Positions 8,240 to 16,803 of a stretch of DNA of 38,349 bases are shown here, one piece after another. Origin of the DNA: Ammoniphilus resinae (GTDB taxonomy: Bacteria; Bacillota; Bacilli; Aneurinibacillales; RAOX-1); assembly GCF_017873965.1 (NCBI RefSeq), contig NZ_JAGGKT010000028.1:1-38349 (forward strand), in the 5' to 3' direction. Every line of letters starts with the position of its first letter. Positions within the stretch are counted from its first letter, which is position 1. The position numbers and the translations under genes were made by a program. The notes below the pieces were generated by a model. It searched no databases. It was given only the letters and a program-made list of their open reading frames with translations, and was not told the DNA's origin.

Positions 8240-9787
8240 ATGGAAAGTAGATGGGGTCCTTTAGCCCAATATGACTGGTCGGTTATGGCACCCGAGTTCA
8301 CCATCCTGATTGTTGCAACGTTGATCTCGGTTATTGACTTGTTGATGCCAAATCATTCAAATCGCCGGCCTTTGGCTTGGCTTGGAATCGTCGGAAGCTT
8401 GCTTGCCGGTTGGTTTGTGCTTCAAAACACAGGCCACGGTGTTGTAGAGATATTGAACGGCTCTTATCGGGTCGATGCATTCGGAAATGTGTTCAAACTG
8501 ATCTTTTTAGCGGGTACCATTTTTACTTTGTTAATGTCGATCAATTATTTGAATCGCGGCGGGGTAAAAGAAGAGGAGAAGGTTGTTGATCACGGGGAGT
8601 TCTATTACCTGACCTTAACTGCTTTGCTAGGTTCGATGATCATGTCTTCTTCAGCAGACGCGATCACGCTTTTTGTCGGCCTTGAGCTTCTCTCGATTTC
8701 TTCCTATATATTAGTAGGAACAAGAAAGAAGCATTTGCTATCCAACGAATCTGCGTTTAAATACGTAGTCAGCGGATCCATAGCATCTGCCACTGTTCTA
8801 TACGGAATAAGCTTCCTGTATGGATTGACAGGGACCACAAATCTCTTTGAAATGGCGGATCGTCTAGGTCAGGCCTACATGGCGGGAAATGCTCTGTTAA
8901 TCTATATCGCATTTTTCCTAACGTTTGTCGGGTTAAGCTTCAAAATTTCCTCTGTCCCCTACCATATGTGGGCACCGGATGTTTATCAAGGAGCACCGAC
9001 GCCGATCACTGCGTTTCTTTCGGTCGTTTCTAAAGCCGCTGGTTTCGCGCTGATCATTCGTTTCTTCATCACGGCGTTCCGTTCTGTTGTCGATTACAAT
9101 GCAGCAAACGGACCACATTCCGTGCTGATTTCTGAGCTATTGCTCGTTGTGGGAATTCTCGCAGCGATCTCGATGATCGTCGGAAACACGTTGGCCCTGC
9201 GCCAAACGAATATCAAGCGGATGATGGCCTATTCTTCCATCGCTCAGGCCGGTTATATTCTCGTGCCGTTTGCCACGCTGACATCGTTGATTTTCGAGCA
9301 AACCGTATTTTACCTGATCGCGTATCTGCTGATGAATATGGGTGCCTTCGCGATTATCATGATCGTCACTGGGGATCGGGAAACAGAAGACATCCGTAGT
9401 TTTGCCGGACTTTATCACCGTGCGCCATTCCTGGCCATCGCGATGACGTTCTTCCTGTTATCCCTTGCCGGTATCCCCATTTCCGCCGGGTTCTTCGGGA
9501 AGTTCTATATTTTCATGAGTTCCCTGGTTATGGGTAACTACTGGCTAGCCGGCATCATGATCGCTACCAGTGTCGTATCGTATTACTATTACTTTGGCAT
9601 CATCCGCCAAATGTATATGCGTCCAGGTGAGACTGAAGCACCTCTACGCGTACCGGCTGGAATCGCCGTGATCGTCCTGATCGCGTTCATCGGTACCGTA
9701 GGAGTCGGGATCGTACCAGACAGTGTCTTGAATTTCATCCATGCTAATTTTCCGTTGATGGATCTGATAGAGGCTGCCGGACAGTAA
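8240..9787 (+). CDS. nuoN: NADH-quinone oxidoreductase subunit N (NuoN)
   Basis: 515 residues, with the proton-conducting antiporter core: glutamate in FVGLELLSISSYILVG, then KISSVPYHMWAPDVYQGAPTP and AYSSIAQAGYILVP. It is the antiporter-like subunit closest to the quinone module. GGAGGGTGAG precedes the ATG, 4 bases after the nuoM stop. It is the last gene of the operon, with a hairpin plus T-run 20 bases downstream. Confidence 0.97.
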   Translation: MESRWGPLAQYDWSVMAPEFTILIVATLISVIDLLMPNHSNRRPLAWLGIVGSLLAGWFVLQNTGHGVVEILNGSYRVDAFGNVFKLIFLAGTIFTLLMSINYLNRGGVKEEEKVVDHGEFYYLTLTALLGSMIMSSSADAITLFVGLELLSISSYILVGTRKKHLLSNESAFKYVVSGSIASATVLYGISFLYGLTGTTNLFEMADRLGQAYMAGNALLIYIAFFLTFVGLSFKISSVPYHMWAPDVYQGAPTPITAFLSVVSKAAGFALIIRFFITAFRSVVDYNAANGPHSVLISELLLVVGILAAISMIVGNTLALRQTNIKRMMAYSSIAQAGYILVPFATLTSLIFEQTVFYLIAYLLMNMGAFAIIMIVTGDRETEDIRSFAGLYHRAPFLAIAMTFFLLSLAGIPISAGFFGKFYIFMSSLVMGNYWLAGIMIATSVVSYYYYFGIIRQMYMRPGETEAPLRVPAGIAVIVLIAFIGTVGVGIVPDSVLNFIHANFPLMDLIEAAGQ

Positions 9788-9806
9788 TAAAAGCAGGAAT
9801 GTTTGT

Positions 9807-9848
9807 AAGGCGTGAATTCCCTTTTGGTCGGGGGGTTCATGCCTTTTT
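9807..9848 (+). terminator. Rho-independent terminator of the nuo operon
   Basis: AAGGCGTGAATTCCC pairs with GGGGGGTTCATGCCTT (one G-T wobble) around a short loop, followed by a T-run. It starts 20 bases after the nuoN stop. Confidence 0.8.
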
Positions 9849-9870
9849 CTGTTGCTAGAGTTGGCAGGGC

Positions 9871-10045
9871 AGGAGTCGGAGAGTGAGGATAGCATGAGGG
9901 AGTGGGAGGAGTCTGAGAGTGAGGATAGCATGAGGGAGTGGGAGGAGTCTGAGAATGAGGATAACATAAGGGAGTTGGGAGGAGTCTGAGAATGAGGATA
10001 GCATGAGGGAGTTGGGAGGAGTCTGAGAATGAGGATAGCATGAGG
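9871..10045. repeat. 36-37 bp tandem repeat, five copies
   Basis: AGGATAGCATGAGGGAG (or a near match) recurs at 9886, 9922, 9958, 9995 and 10032, a period of 36 then 37 bases, linked by TGGGAGGAGTCTGAGA. Open frames on the minus strand here encode only a monotonous Pro/Ser/His repeat, have no ribosome binding site and are unlikely to be genes. The CTGAGA...GGATAG arrangement resembles a decayed form of the dispersed CTGA...GGGATAGTG repeat; that link is tentative. Confidence 0.85.
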
Positions 10046-10120
10046 GTGTTGCGCCGCGTATCGCGTAGACCTGTGGTTGGTTTGCCTAAAGGGTGAGGAT
10101 ATTACTATATTGTTGCAACC

Positions 10121-10280
10121 TGTGACCACTATACCGTTGAGTCAGGAGGAGGAGAAAATAGGTGAGAGGATCTCAAGTGACTTATTGCTATGTCGTTACT
10201 GTATAGATTCTTTGATCCCTGACCTAGTGTTGTATATATTCATTTTCAATCCTGTGTCCATTATCCCTTTGCCTCAGAAA
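10121..10280 (+). repeat. Two divergent copies of the dispersed CACTATCCC repeat
   Basis: Copy one (10121-10146) reads TGTGACCACTATACCGTTGA followed by GTCAGG. Copy two (10251-10280) has TGTGTCCATTATCCCTTTGC followed by CTCAG. Both match the wider consensus, not just the core. The rest of 9788-10442 shows no gene I can support. Confidence 0.6.
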
Positions 10281-10428
10281 AATGGTTTGACGTATATTCC
10301 TATAGAATGGTGCATGCCAGCTTCATTTCTTTTCAGAATGTGATGTGCATTATTAATACGATTTTTGAAGTCACCTAAGAAACCAACGTGGTAACTTTAG
10401 TTGGCAAACTTAGTTTGAATGGATCCCC

Positions 10429-11441
10429 TAGACTTCAACCCTTTACCAGTATAACCCGATCATATGAGCATACCGCACCCTTTTCCCTTTTTCTTTTAAC
10501 GATTTATAACTAATTTTTTTGGTTGATGTACATGATTGAATAAGACTTTGGAAAACAGGAGTTTGGTTCAGTTTCTGATTCACCCGATAACAAAACTCAT
10601 CCAAATAAGCCCGCAAGTGGCGAACACCTATCCCATGAAAGGATTCATTGATCCACTGGGAAGCTTTTTTGAAATAAGGGTATCCGAACTTAAGTCTCCG
10701 CGGCTTGAGCCGCTCCGTCATAAATTCAATGTTAGATCCCTCTGCTTCAATATGTCTTTCTGCAAATGACATTTTTTCTGCAGTCGAAATCCACTTCACT
10801 CTTGGTGCTTCCATGAGAAGTTTCATTTTGATATAAGTGGGTTCTTTTTGTTCATTCAGGGATGTACCAACAAGGAGATAATGCTCTTCGGGGTGGGGTT
10901 GGGAATATGGGTTGTAGGGGCGGCCATAACATGCATCATGGACTTGAACCATGCCAGACAACAGATTGGAAGAATCAGATGTACTCATGGCGCACCGGAT
11001 CTTATGGAGGACTAACCAAGCTGTTTTGTAGGTAACATTAATGATATCTTTTAATTCAATCGCATTGATCGAGGGATGAGAAGCCAGAAAGATGGCTGTA
11101 AACCATTTTTGCAAAGTAGTCCTACTTCCTTCCATAATCGTATCTACAATAATAGAAGTTTGATGGTGACACTGGGCACATTCATAGAGGGGAAGCCGGC
11201 GGGTGGTAACTTTATAGAAATGACGGTGGCTGCATTTAGGGCAAATAAACCCATTTGGCCACTTGGCTTGAAACAGATAGTCAACGCAGACGTCCTCCGA
11301 GTAAAAACGGTCTTGAAATTGGTCCAGGCTCAACTGATCCACAAAAACGCCTCCTTTTATACGAACATTTATTCTATTCATAGAATAACAAACGAGTGTT
11401 CTTGTGTAAAGAAAAAGTTTTCGACAAAGTGGAGAAGACTG
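10429..11441. mobile_element. Probable IS1595-type insertion sequence (boundaries approximate)
   Basis: A single transposase gene is flanked by weakly similar inverted ends: AGACTTCAACCCTTT at 10430 on the left, and AGTCTTCTCCACTTT read inward from about 11441 on the right. Matches are partial and I see no matching target duplication, so the ends are tentative and the copy looks old. Confidence 0.35.
10443..11342 (-). CDS. IS1595-family (ISXO2-like) transposase
   Basis: 299 residues from a GTG start at 11342, chosen because AAAAGGAGG lies just upstream of it; an upstream in-frame ATG at 11381 has no such site. Near the N-terminus is a zinc ribbon: CPKC, then CAQC about 20 residues on. This is typical of IS1595 transposases, as is the later HGIGVRHLRAYLDEFCYR segment. 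Where relatives read roughly VEVDETYxGG at the first catalytic aspartate, this protein reads VQVHDACYGRP, so the catalytic Asp is shifted or replaced by His. The gene is otherwise full length with no frameshift. It is a lone gene in a repeat-rich intergenic zone. It may be an inactive or divergent copy. Confidence 0.8.
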   Translation of the reverse strand: MDQLSLDQFQDRFYSEDVCVDYLFQAKWPNGFICPKCSHRHFYKVTTRRLPLYECAQCHHQTSIIVDTIMEGSRTTLQKWFTAIFLASHPSINAIELKDIINVTYKTAWLVLHKIRCAMSTSDSSNLLSGMVQVHDACYGRPYNPYSQPHPEEHYLLVGTSLNEQKEPTYIKMKLLMEAPRVKWISTAEKMSFAERHIEAEGSNIEFMTERLKPRRLKFGYPYFKKASQWINESFHGIGVRHLRAYLDEFCYRVNQKLNQTPVFQSLIQSCTSTKKISYKSLKEKGKRVRYAHMIGLYW

Positions 11442-11458
11442 CGCCTCCCTTATTAAAA

Positions 11459-11735
11459 GGGATAGTGGTCAAAGGGAGTGGAAAAATAGGTACGTACAGG
11501 CAGAGGCTAGGGAACGAAGGTTTTAGAGTAGCACCTGAAAGAAAGGGATAGTGGTCAAACGGAGTGAAAAGTAGGAACGCACAGGCAAAGGGTAGGGAAC
11601 GAAGGTTTTAGAGTGGCATCTGAGGGAAAGGGATAGTGGTCAAAGGGAGTGGAAAATAGATGCGCACGAGCCAGGGTACTGAACGGAGATCTTAAAGTGG
11701 CACCTGAAAGAAAGGGATAATGGCTACAGGCTTAA
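11459..11735. repeat. 85-bp tandem array built on the GGGATAGTGG repeat, four units
   Basis: GGGATAGTGG (last copy GGGATAATGG) recurs at 11459, 11545, 11630 and 11714, spacings of 86, 85 and 84 bases. Each core is followed by TCAAA(G/C)GGAGTG and, later in the unit, AGGGAACGAAGGTTTTAGAG and CACCTGA. The units are degenerate copies of one another, so this is a tandem duplication of a segment carrying one dispersed-repeat copy, not a CRISPR array. No gene is visible between the transposase and the terminator at 11768. Confidence 0.85.
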
Positions 11736-11767
11736 GGAAAAGTGTACACTGTTCTCTCGACAGACAT

Positions 11768-11796
11768 AAAAAAAGCGGGGAAAAAGCCCCCCCGCC
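11768..11796 (-). terminator. Terminator of the chemotaxis receptor gene
   Basis: Read on the minus strand, a GCGGGG stem pairs with CCCCGC and is followed by seven Ts. It begins about 10 bases beyond the stop codon. Confidence 0.8.
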
Positions 11797-11806
11797 AGGC
11801 AAATGA

Positions 11807-13516
11807 CTAAACTTTAAACTGTCCGACCAAACTTTGTAGCTGCTCGGCCATTTCTGACATGGCATTCGAGGAGGATACGATTTGATCCATTAAGCTTCGC
11901 GAATCCTCTGCCGAATTGTAGGCTTTGCTCGTTTCGTCTGTGGCTGTTTCGGCGATTTGCACGATCGTTTGCACGGAGTTCAGGACATCTTCTGTACCGG
12001 CCGCCATTTGCTCGGTTGCCGCAGACACTTCCGTAATTTGACGAGTCACAGTTTCGATGGCATCGTGAATCTTTTCAAAAGCAACCTTAGCTTCTCGTGC
12101 GGCTGATAAGCCTTCCTGAACCTGATCGGTACCATTGACCATGTAGGCTGAAACTTTATTGGTTTCATGTTGAATTTCTTCGACCATGACAGCAATTTGC
12201 TTAGCAGCTCGTCCGGATTCTTCTGCTAACTTGCGCACCTCATCGGCTACCACAGCAAAACCTCGCCCATGCTCAGCAGCCCGCGCTGCTTCAATCGCTG
12301 CATTCAAAGCAAGAAGATTGGTCTGGTTGGCAATCCCAGTGATAACATCGACAATTTTACTGATTTCTTGAGAACGCGTACCAAGCTGCTTCATCAACTC
12401 GGCAGATTCCGTTACCGTGGAAGTCACGGTTTCAATTTTGGCCATGGAATGATCAATAATATCGCGACCTTTTCTGGCAATTTCCGTGGCATGAATAGAA
12501 GTAGAGGAAACCTCTTGACTATTCGCCGAAATTTGCTGCACCCCAGAAGACATTTGATTCATTGAAACAGATGTTTCTGTAATGCTTTGCACCTGCATGT
12601 CAGCTCCGGATGCAATTTCTTTCATCGCTAGAGCAATTTCCTCCGTCGATCTGCTCGTTTGAACAGCACGTTCCGTTAATTCAACGGAAGTAGTCGCCAC
12701 CAGCTTGGCATGGTACAGCACCTGCGAGATGATCCCCTGGATGCTTTCCATCATCAGGTTAAATTCCTGAGCCAATTGCCCCACTTCATCACGGGAATGA
12801 ACCGTCAGACGCTGCGTCAAATCTCCACCGGCCCGGGAGATCTCCGCCAACTTACTTTTCACTTGATTAATCGGACGGGCAATCATGCGAGTCAGCAAGA
12901 TCGCAAACAAAATCGCCAAGACAATCGCACCAGCCATAATCCCAAGCGTCAAGCCTTGTGAATTTCGATAATTGAGGTCAGACGCGTGATAGAGACTTTC
13001 TGCTCTTTTATTTTGAATATCGACTAAAGCAAGAATGGAATCTTCCAAAGCCTTTTTCTGCGCCATCGACCCATTCAGCTTGAGCATAATGGATGTTTTG
13101 TCCGTAGATTTGGTAGCCTCAATCATGGTTGCCATGTTGGATTTATACGCAGCCATAAGCGTTTTTAAACTATCCAGCTTGGATTTTTCGTCCTTCGTTA
13201 AATCATTCTTGCTGTAGGCAGCGATATTATCCTCGGCCAGCTTCAAATTCTGGGAAATATCCTCTTCCATTTCATCCATGTTTACATTCATTTGAGCGGA
13301 GTTCATCAGAATCACCGCATTTTCCGAGATCGCTTTATTGATTTGCATCAGCTGCATCACTGGAATCAAACGCTGATTGTACATGTCGGATATATCCCTG
13401 TTCATTTTTGAAAGCGCGGTAAGGCCCAGATACCCAACTGCTCCCATGGAAAGACAGATCACGGTAAAGACAAGCAAAAGCTTGTGGGATACCCGGATAT
13501 GATAGAACCACTTCAT
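11807..13516 (-). CDS. Methyl-accepting chemotaxis protein
   Basis: 569 residues. There is a membrane helix at about 12-33, a ~150-residue helical extracellular sensor region of the four-helix-bundle (4HB_MCP) type, a second membrane helix at about 187-210, a HAMP domain at about 211-262, then a long cytoplasmic coiled coil. The hairpin tip carries the conserved [19 protein letters not shown] and [15 protein letters not shown] (about 394-434), the CheA/CheW contact region. GGGGGAGAAATTTAG precedes the ATG. It is a monocistronic minus-strand gene. A cyclic-di-GMP-I riboswitch lies in its leader, so receptor production is probably set by the motility/biofilm second messenger. The ligand is not predictable. 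Confidence 0.95.
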   Translation of the reverse strand: MKWFYHIRVSHKLLLVFTVICLSMGAVGYLGLTALSKMNRDISDMYNQRLIPVMQLMQINKAISENAVILMNSAQMNVNMDEMEEDISQNLKLAEDNIAAYSKNDLTKDEKSKLDSLKTLMAAYKSNMATMIEATKSTDKTSIMLKLNGSMAQKKALEDSILALVDIQNKRAESLYHASDLNYRNSQGLTLGIMAGAIVLAILFAILLTRMIARPINQVKSKLAEISRAGGDLTQRLTVHSRDEVGQLAQEFNLMMESIQGIISQVLYHAKLVATTSVELTERAVQTSRSTEEIALAMKEIASGADMQVQSITETSVSMNQMSSGVQQISANSQEVSSTSIHATEIARKGRDIIDHSMAKIETVTSTVTESAELMKQLGTRSQEISKIVDVITGIANQTNLLALNAAIEAARAAEHGRGFAVVADEVRKLAEESGRAAKQIAVMVEEIQHETNKVSAYMVNGTDQVQEGLSAAREAKVAFEKIHDAIETVTRQITEVSAATEQMAAGTEDVLNSVQTIVQIAETATDETSKAYNSAEDSRSLMDQIVSSSNAMSEMAEQLQSLVGQFKV

Positions 13517-13586
13517 CTAAATTTCTCCCCCATTCTTATGTATCTGCACAAACATCACTGCAAAATAACCGCACTCTGTATAAAAA

Positions 13587-13692
13587 GATGAGCGGCACGG
13601 CGATCCTGGCTTGGATTGGTTTGGCGCTATTCCAAGCGGTAGACCCGTTGCTTTGCGTCCCAGACTTTCGTCCTGGTTTGCCTTTTTTCATC
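13587..13692 (-). promoter_or_regulatory. Cyclic-di-GMP-I (GEMM) riboswitch in the MCP leader
   Basis: On the minus strand the leader contains the GEMM-I landmarks in order: GGCAAACC, a GAAA tetraloop closed by CCAGGAC/GTCTGG, the invariant-type GGGACGCAAAGC, GGGTCTACCGCTTGG, and a 3' half with GCCAAACC...AAGCCAGG and GCCGTGCC. Possible P1 closure is GATGA (minus strand, 13692-13688) with TCATC (13591-13587). The aptamer ends ~70 bases before the MCP ATG. No clear terminator hairpin lies between, so control could act on translation. Recognition is by motif and not by covariance model. Confidence 0.85.
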
Positions 13693-13719
13693 GGTATGAA
13701 AAAAGTAGGATTAACACAC

Positions 13720-13725
13720 ATTATA
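13720..13725 (-). promoter_or_regulatory. Putative -10 element for the riboswitch-MCP transcript
   Basis: A perfect TATAAT on the minus strand ~28 bases upstream of the riboswitch 5' edge. The -35 region 17 bases upstream (TTCCAT) is weak. Confidence 0.45.
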
Positions 13726-13808
13726 TCGAAGAATGGCGTTTTATGGAAGAATATTTAAAAAATTACTTAACAAGATAGGGCTGTAAATTTTAAAAGGAGG
13801 AAATCCCC

Positions 13809-16589
13809 ATGCAAAAAGGGTTCGTCCTGTTATTTCTATGTTTAAGTCTGATCGTTGGCCCCTTGGTGATCCGATCTATGACTACGGTTGTTTTGTCCGA
13901 AGGAAATGTGCCTGAGGTGGTTCGGTCAGTGGCGAATCAGTCTGCGCTAGAAAGCAAAGGGATGCTGACAGGCGTCGCCGTGTACAATTTGACCAAGGGT
14001 AAAAGGCATTACACCTATCAGGCGGAAAAAAGCTTCGTTCCAGCCTCCACTCTAAAATTAATCACTGCCGCAGCAAGCCTGGCCAAACTGACTCCGGAGT
14101 ACTCTTTTAAAACGGAGCTTTTTGTGGATGGGAAAGTGTCAGGAGACGGGACCTTAAAAGGCAACCTAGTGCTTAAAGGCTACGGGGATCCTTCGTTTGG
14201 GTCAGGGGAGCTTGCGGAAATCACGCGACAGCTTACTGAGCAAACGGGAATTCAGCGCGTGGATGGAGACCTTGTCCTGGACGAAAGTTATTTTGATGAC
14301 GTGCGGCTGGGAAAAGGATGGATGTGGGATGACGAAATCTGGTCCTTTAGCTCACCGATTAGTGCGCTGGCACTGGAGCGAAATCAAGTCGAACTGCAGG
14401 TGGCACCGACCGGTGTGATCGGTGGGAAACCTTTTGTGCACTATCCCGTCACGTCAGGACTTAAAATTGACAATCAAGCAGTGATCACGAGCGGGTCTTA
14501 CACGGACTTGGAGTTTTATCGAGCACCCGGTGAAAATACGGTGTTGCTCACCGGTTCCATCGGAAAACAGGCGAAACCCGAAATCGAGGAGCTGGCCGTG
14601 GTGGATCCGGCGCTTTTTCTTGGGGAGCAGTGGAAAGCACAGTTGGTGGAGGCGGGGGTGTCATTTTCCGCCACCTCCCAAATTAGAAGGGGGTTGGCCC
14701 CCAAGAAGAAGCAGGCCTTGTTCACCCATTTTTCCGCCCCTTTACAAGAAGTCGTCACCCATTTGAACAAAGAAAGCGACAATTTATACGCCGAAATGCT
14801 ACTCAAAACACTGGGAGCCGTGGAAAAAGGGGAGGGGAGCTTTGAGGCGGGATTGCAGGTAGTGTCAGAGTATTTGCGTCAGGTGGGGATCGCCGATGGC
14901 TATACCTTGGTGGATGGGTCAGGCTTATCCCGTCTAAACAGGATCACCCCTGAGCAACTGCTCCAGCTTTTAATCTATGTGGAACAACAGCCATACGGAA
15001 AAATCTTCGAACAAACCATGCCGATCGCCGGAGTCGACGGGACACTCGAAAAACGCTGGGCCCAGTCCCCATTCGATCTCAAAGCGAAAACCGGCTCGAT
15101 GTCCGGGGTGTACAACCTAGCTGGATACCTGCGGGCGGAAAATGGGGACAAGTTGGCCTTCGTCCTGTTTTTAAACGGAATTAACGATGCGCAGGAGGCG
15201 GTGCTTTTGCAGGATAAAGTGGTGAAGACGTTGGTGCGGGGGGACTCTTTGGCGCCCTTTGACCACTATCCCAACGGCTCCGGTGACGAGGTGGGGCGCG
15301 CGGATGACACCCCCTTTTCAGCACATCTCGATACCCTACTACAACATCCAGACCTGCGGGCACTATCCCCAGGGATCATGATCCAATCGGTGGACACCGG
15401 GAAACGATGGTACGCGCGAAACGAGCACAAATTACTCACCCCGGGTTCCGCGGTAAAAGCTCTCACCACCTTTGCAGCGCTAAAGCATCTCGGGCCGGAA
15501 TATACCTTTCGAACATCGCTGTATCTTTTGGAGCCCCCAATCGACGGTGTGGCAGGCGGCGATCTCCTGATTAAAGGGGATGGTGATCCCACACTTGATG
15601 AACAGGGGATTAGGAGGCTGGTGCAGCAGCTGCCGATCCGACGGCTCAGGGGAGATGTGCTAGTCGACGATTCCTATTTTGATCCCCAACGCTACCCTCT
15701 TGGTTGGACGTGGGACGGAGAAAATCGCGTGAGCCAGCCACCCATCGGTGCCCTAAGTATCAATCGAAACACGCTGGACCTTGAGTTTCAACCGGGTTCC
15801 TGGCCAGGGGCGCCGATCCATATCAGTCCATTCCCCGGGACAGCGAAAATAAGGAACCACGCTCAAACGAGCCTATTTGAAAATAATTTGCGTGTCCAAC
15901 GGCTCAGGGGGGACAATCAGGTGATTGTAAGCGGCGAGATGTTTCTTCTTTCTGAGCCAAGGGGAGAAAGGATACCCATCGCTGATCCTGATTTGTATAC
16001 CGGGGAGGTGGTCAAGAGGGTTATGGCGGAAAAGGGGATGGGTACTGAGCCGACGGTAAAAAGGGGAAAGGTCGATGAGCACCCAACTGCGGTTCTGGCA
16101 GCCGAAATCCGATCCGAGCCATTAAAAAGGTTAATTGAGCAGATGAATCAGACGGATGATCATTTCTATGCGGAGATGATTCTGAAAACTTTGGGTCTGA
16201 CTCAAGGGGATAGTGGCCACAGTGACACAGAAAAAGGACTCAAGGTCTTAACCCGCACCCTTCAGGCAAATGGGATCGAGCCCGAACAACTTGTCCTATC
16301 CGACGGCTCAGGTCTCTCCCGCTATAACCTGCTGGCGGCCGAACCGCTGACTCGGTTACTCGCGCAGGAGCCCTCGCTGGTCAGCATGTTCCCTTCCTTT
16401 TATATAGAAGGAATCCGCGGGATCTACAGTTTGATGGAGGGAGGAGATGTGGGGAGCTTTGCGGGCTACGTTCAAACGCGAAAAGGGGAGCGAGTGGCGG
16501 TGACGATTTTGTTGAACGGATGGACAAAGGAGAAGCGCACATTGGAGCGGACGATCAAGGCAATTTTGGAAAAGGTAAGGGAGTCCTGA
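13809..16589 (+). CDS. dacB: PBP4/DacB-type D-Ala-D-Ala carboxypeptidase (peptidase S13) with tandem duplicated domain
   Basis: 926 residues, about twice the family length. There is an N-terminal hydrophobic signal/anchor (about 5-22), and AAAAGGAGG precedes the ATG. Domain 1 (~45-475) has all penicillin-binding motifs: S80-T-L-K83, S323-D-N325 and K427-T-G429. Domain 2 (~505-926) aligns with it throughout (for example KLTPEYSFKT/HLGPEYTFRT, LYAEMLLKTLG/FYAEMILKTLG, VDGSGLSR/SDGSGLSR). It keeps S547-A-V-K550, but the SDN position reads DDH (783-785) and the KTG segment is missing through a ~13-residue deletion. So domain 1 should trim or cleave peptidoglycan peptides outside the membrane, while domain 2 is probably a non-catalytic copy. 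Copies of the dispersed CACTATCCC repeat lie inside the gene, two in or near the linker. Confidence 0.93.
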   Translation: MQKGFVLLFLCLSLIVGPLVIRSMTTVVLSEGNVPEVVRSVANQSALESKGMLTGVAVYNLTKGKRHYTYQAEKSFVPASTLKLITAAASLAKLTPEYSFKTELFVDGKVSGDGTLKGNLVLKGYGDPSFGSGELAEITRQLTEQTGIQRVDGDLVLDESYFDDVRLGKGWMWDDEIWSFSSPISALALERNQVELQVAPTGVIGGKPFVHYPVTSGLKIDNQAVITSGSYTDLEFYRAPGENTVLLTGSIGKQAKPEIEELAVVDPALFLGEQWKAQLVEAGVSFSATSQIRRGLAPKKKQALFTHFSAPLQEVVTHLNKESDNLYAEMLLKTLGAVEKGEGSFEAGLQVVSEYLRQVGIADGYTLVDGSGLSRLNRITPEQLLQLLIYVEQQPYGKIFEQTMPIAGVDGTLEKRWAQSPFDLKAKTGSMSGVYNLAGYLRAENGDKLAFVLFLNGINDAQEAVLLQDKVVKTLVRGDSLAPFDHYPNGSGDEVGRADDTPFSAHLDTLLQHPDLRALSPGIMIQSVDTGKRWYARNEHKLLTPGSAVKALTTFAALKHLGPEYTFRTSLYLLEPPIDGVAGGDLLIKGDGDPTLDEQGIRRLVQQLPIRRLRGDVLVDDSYFDPQRYPLGWTWDGENRVSQPPIGALSINRNTLDLEFQPGSWPGAPIHISPFPGTAKIRNHAQTSLFENNLRVQRLRGDNQVIVSGEMFLLSEPRGERIPIADPDLYTGEVVKRVMAEKGMGTEPTVKRGKVDEHPTAVLAAEIRSEPLKRLIEQMNQTDDHFYAEMILKTLGLTQGDSGHSDTEKGLKVLTRTLQANGIEPEQLVLSDGSGLSRYNLLAAEPLTRLLAQEPSLVSMFPSFYIEGIRGIYSLMEGGDVGSFAGYVQTRKGERVAVTILLNGWTKEKRTLERTIKAILEKVRES
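14434..14459 (+). repeat. Dispersed-repeat copy inside the dacB-like gene (domain 1)
   Basis: TGTGCACTATCCC, then TCAGG eight bases on, matching the intergenic consensus. It encodes part of FVHYPVTSG (residues 209-217). Confidence 0.5.
15257..15375 (+). repeat. Two dispersed-repeat copies in the dacB-like inter-domain linker
   Basis: Copy one (15257-15284) reads TTTGACCACTATCCCAACGG. It codes for FDHYPNG (484-490) in the linker between the S13 domains. Copy two (15352-15375) has GCGGGCACTATCCCC, coding RALSPG (517-522), with a poor 3' half. The first closely resembles the intergenic copy at 25901 (TTTGGCCACTATCCC). Confidence 0.55.
16197..16222 (-). repeat. Dispersed-repeat copy inside dacB-like domain 2
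   Basis: CTGACTCAAGGGGATAGTGG then CCACAG is a near-complete reverse-orientation consensus, encoding LTQGDSGHS (797-805). The segment sits in a loop that reads AVEKGEGSF in domain 1. Confidence 0.7.
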
Positions 16590-16612
16590 CCTAGGCTTAG
16601 CCCCACCGAAGC

Positions 16613-16642
16613 GCCACCTTAGACAAGGGGATAGTGGCCACA
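16613..16642 (-). repeat. Dispersed-repeat copy downstream of the dacB-like gene
   Basis: AGACAAGGGGATAGTGGCCA followed by CAG, with the same layout as the copy inside the gene 400 bases upstream. The remainder of 16590-16803 holds no gene or terminator I can support. Confidence 0.7.
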
Positions 16643-16803
16643 GAGTCTCGCAATATACTCATCCACTCTTCTTTCGCCTGGCAGAGTGTAGCACCACTAA
16701 AACGCTTCACCGCGGGACAGCAAACAAACTCCCCTCCCGCATTCCCAGACGGTACACCAAACATTGCCTTGATCCACCCCCTGTGCGCCTGCTCCTGTCC
16801 CCT

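Noticed and set aside
9589-10129. Two overlapping minus-strand frames encoding Pro/Ser/His repeats after nuoN
   Set aside because: They are translations of the 36-bp repeat and the end of nuoN, without start signals.
11459-11735. CRISPR array (also considered at 21920-22630 and 37941-38349)
   Set aside because: The sequence between the cores is itself repeated from unit to unit, unit lengths are wrong, and no cas gene is present.
13536-13721. 61-residue minus-strand open frame upstream of the receptor
   Set aside because: It coincides with the c-di-GMP riboswitch, which explains the sequence better.
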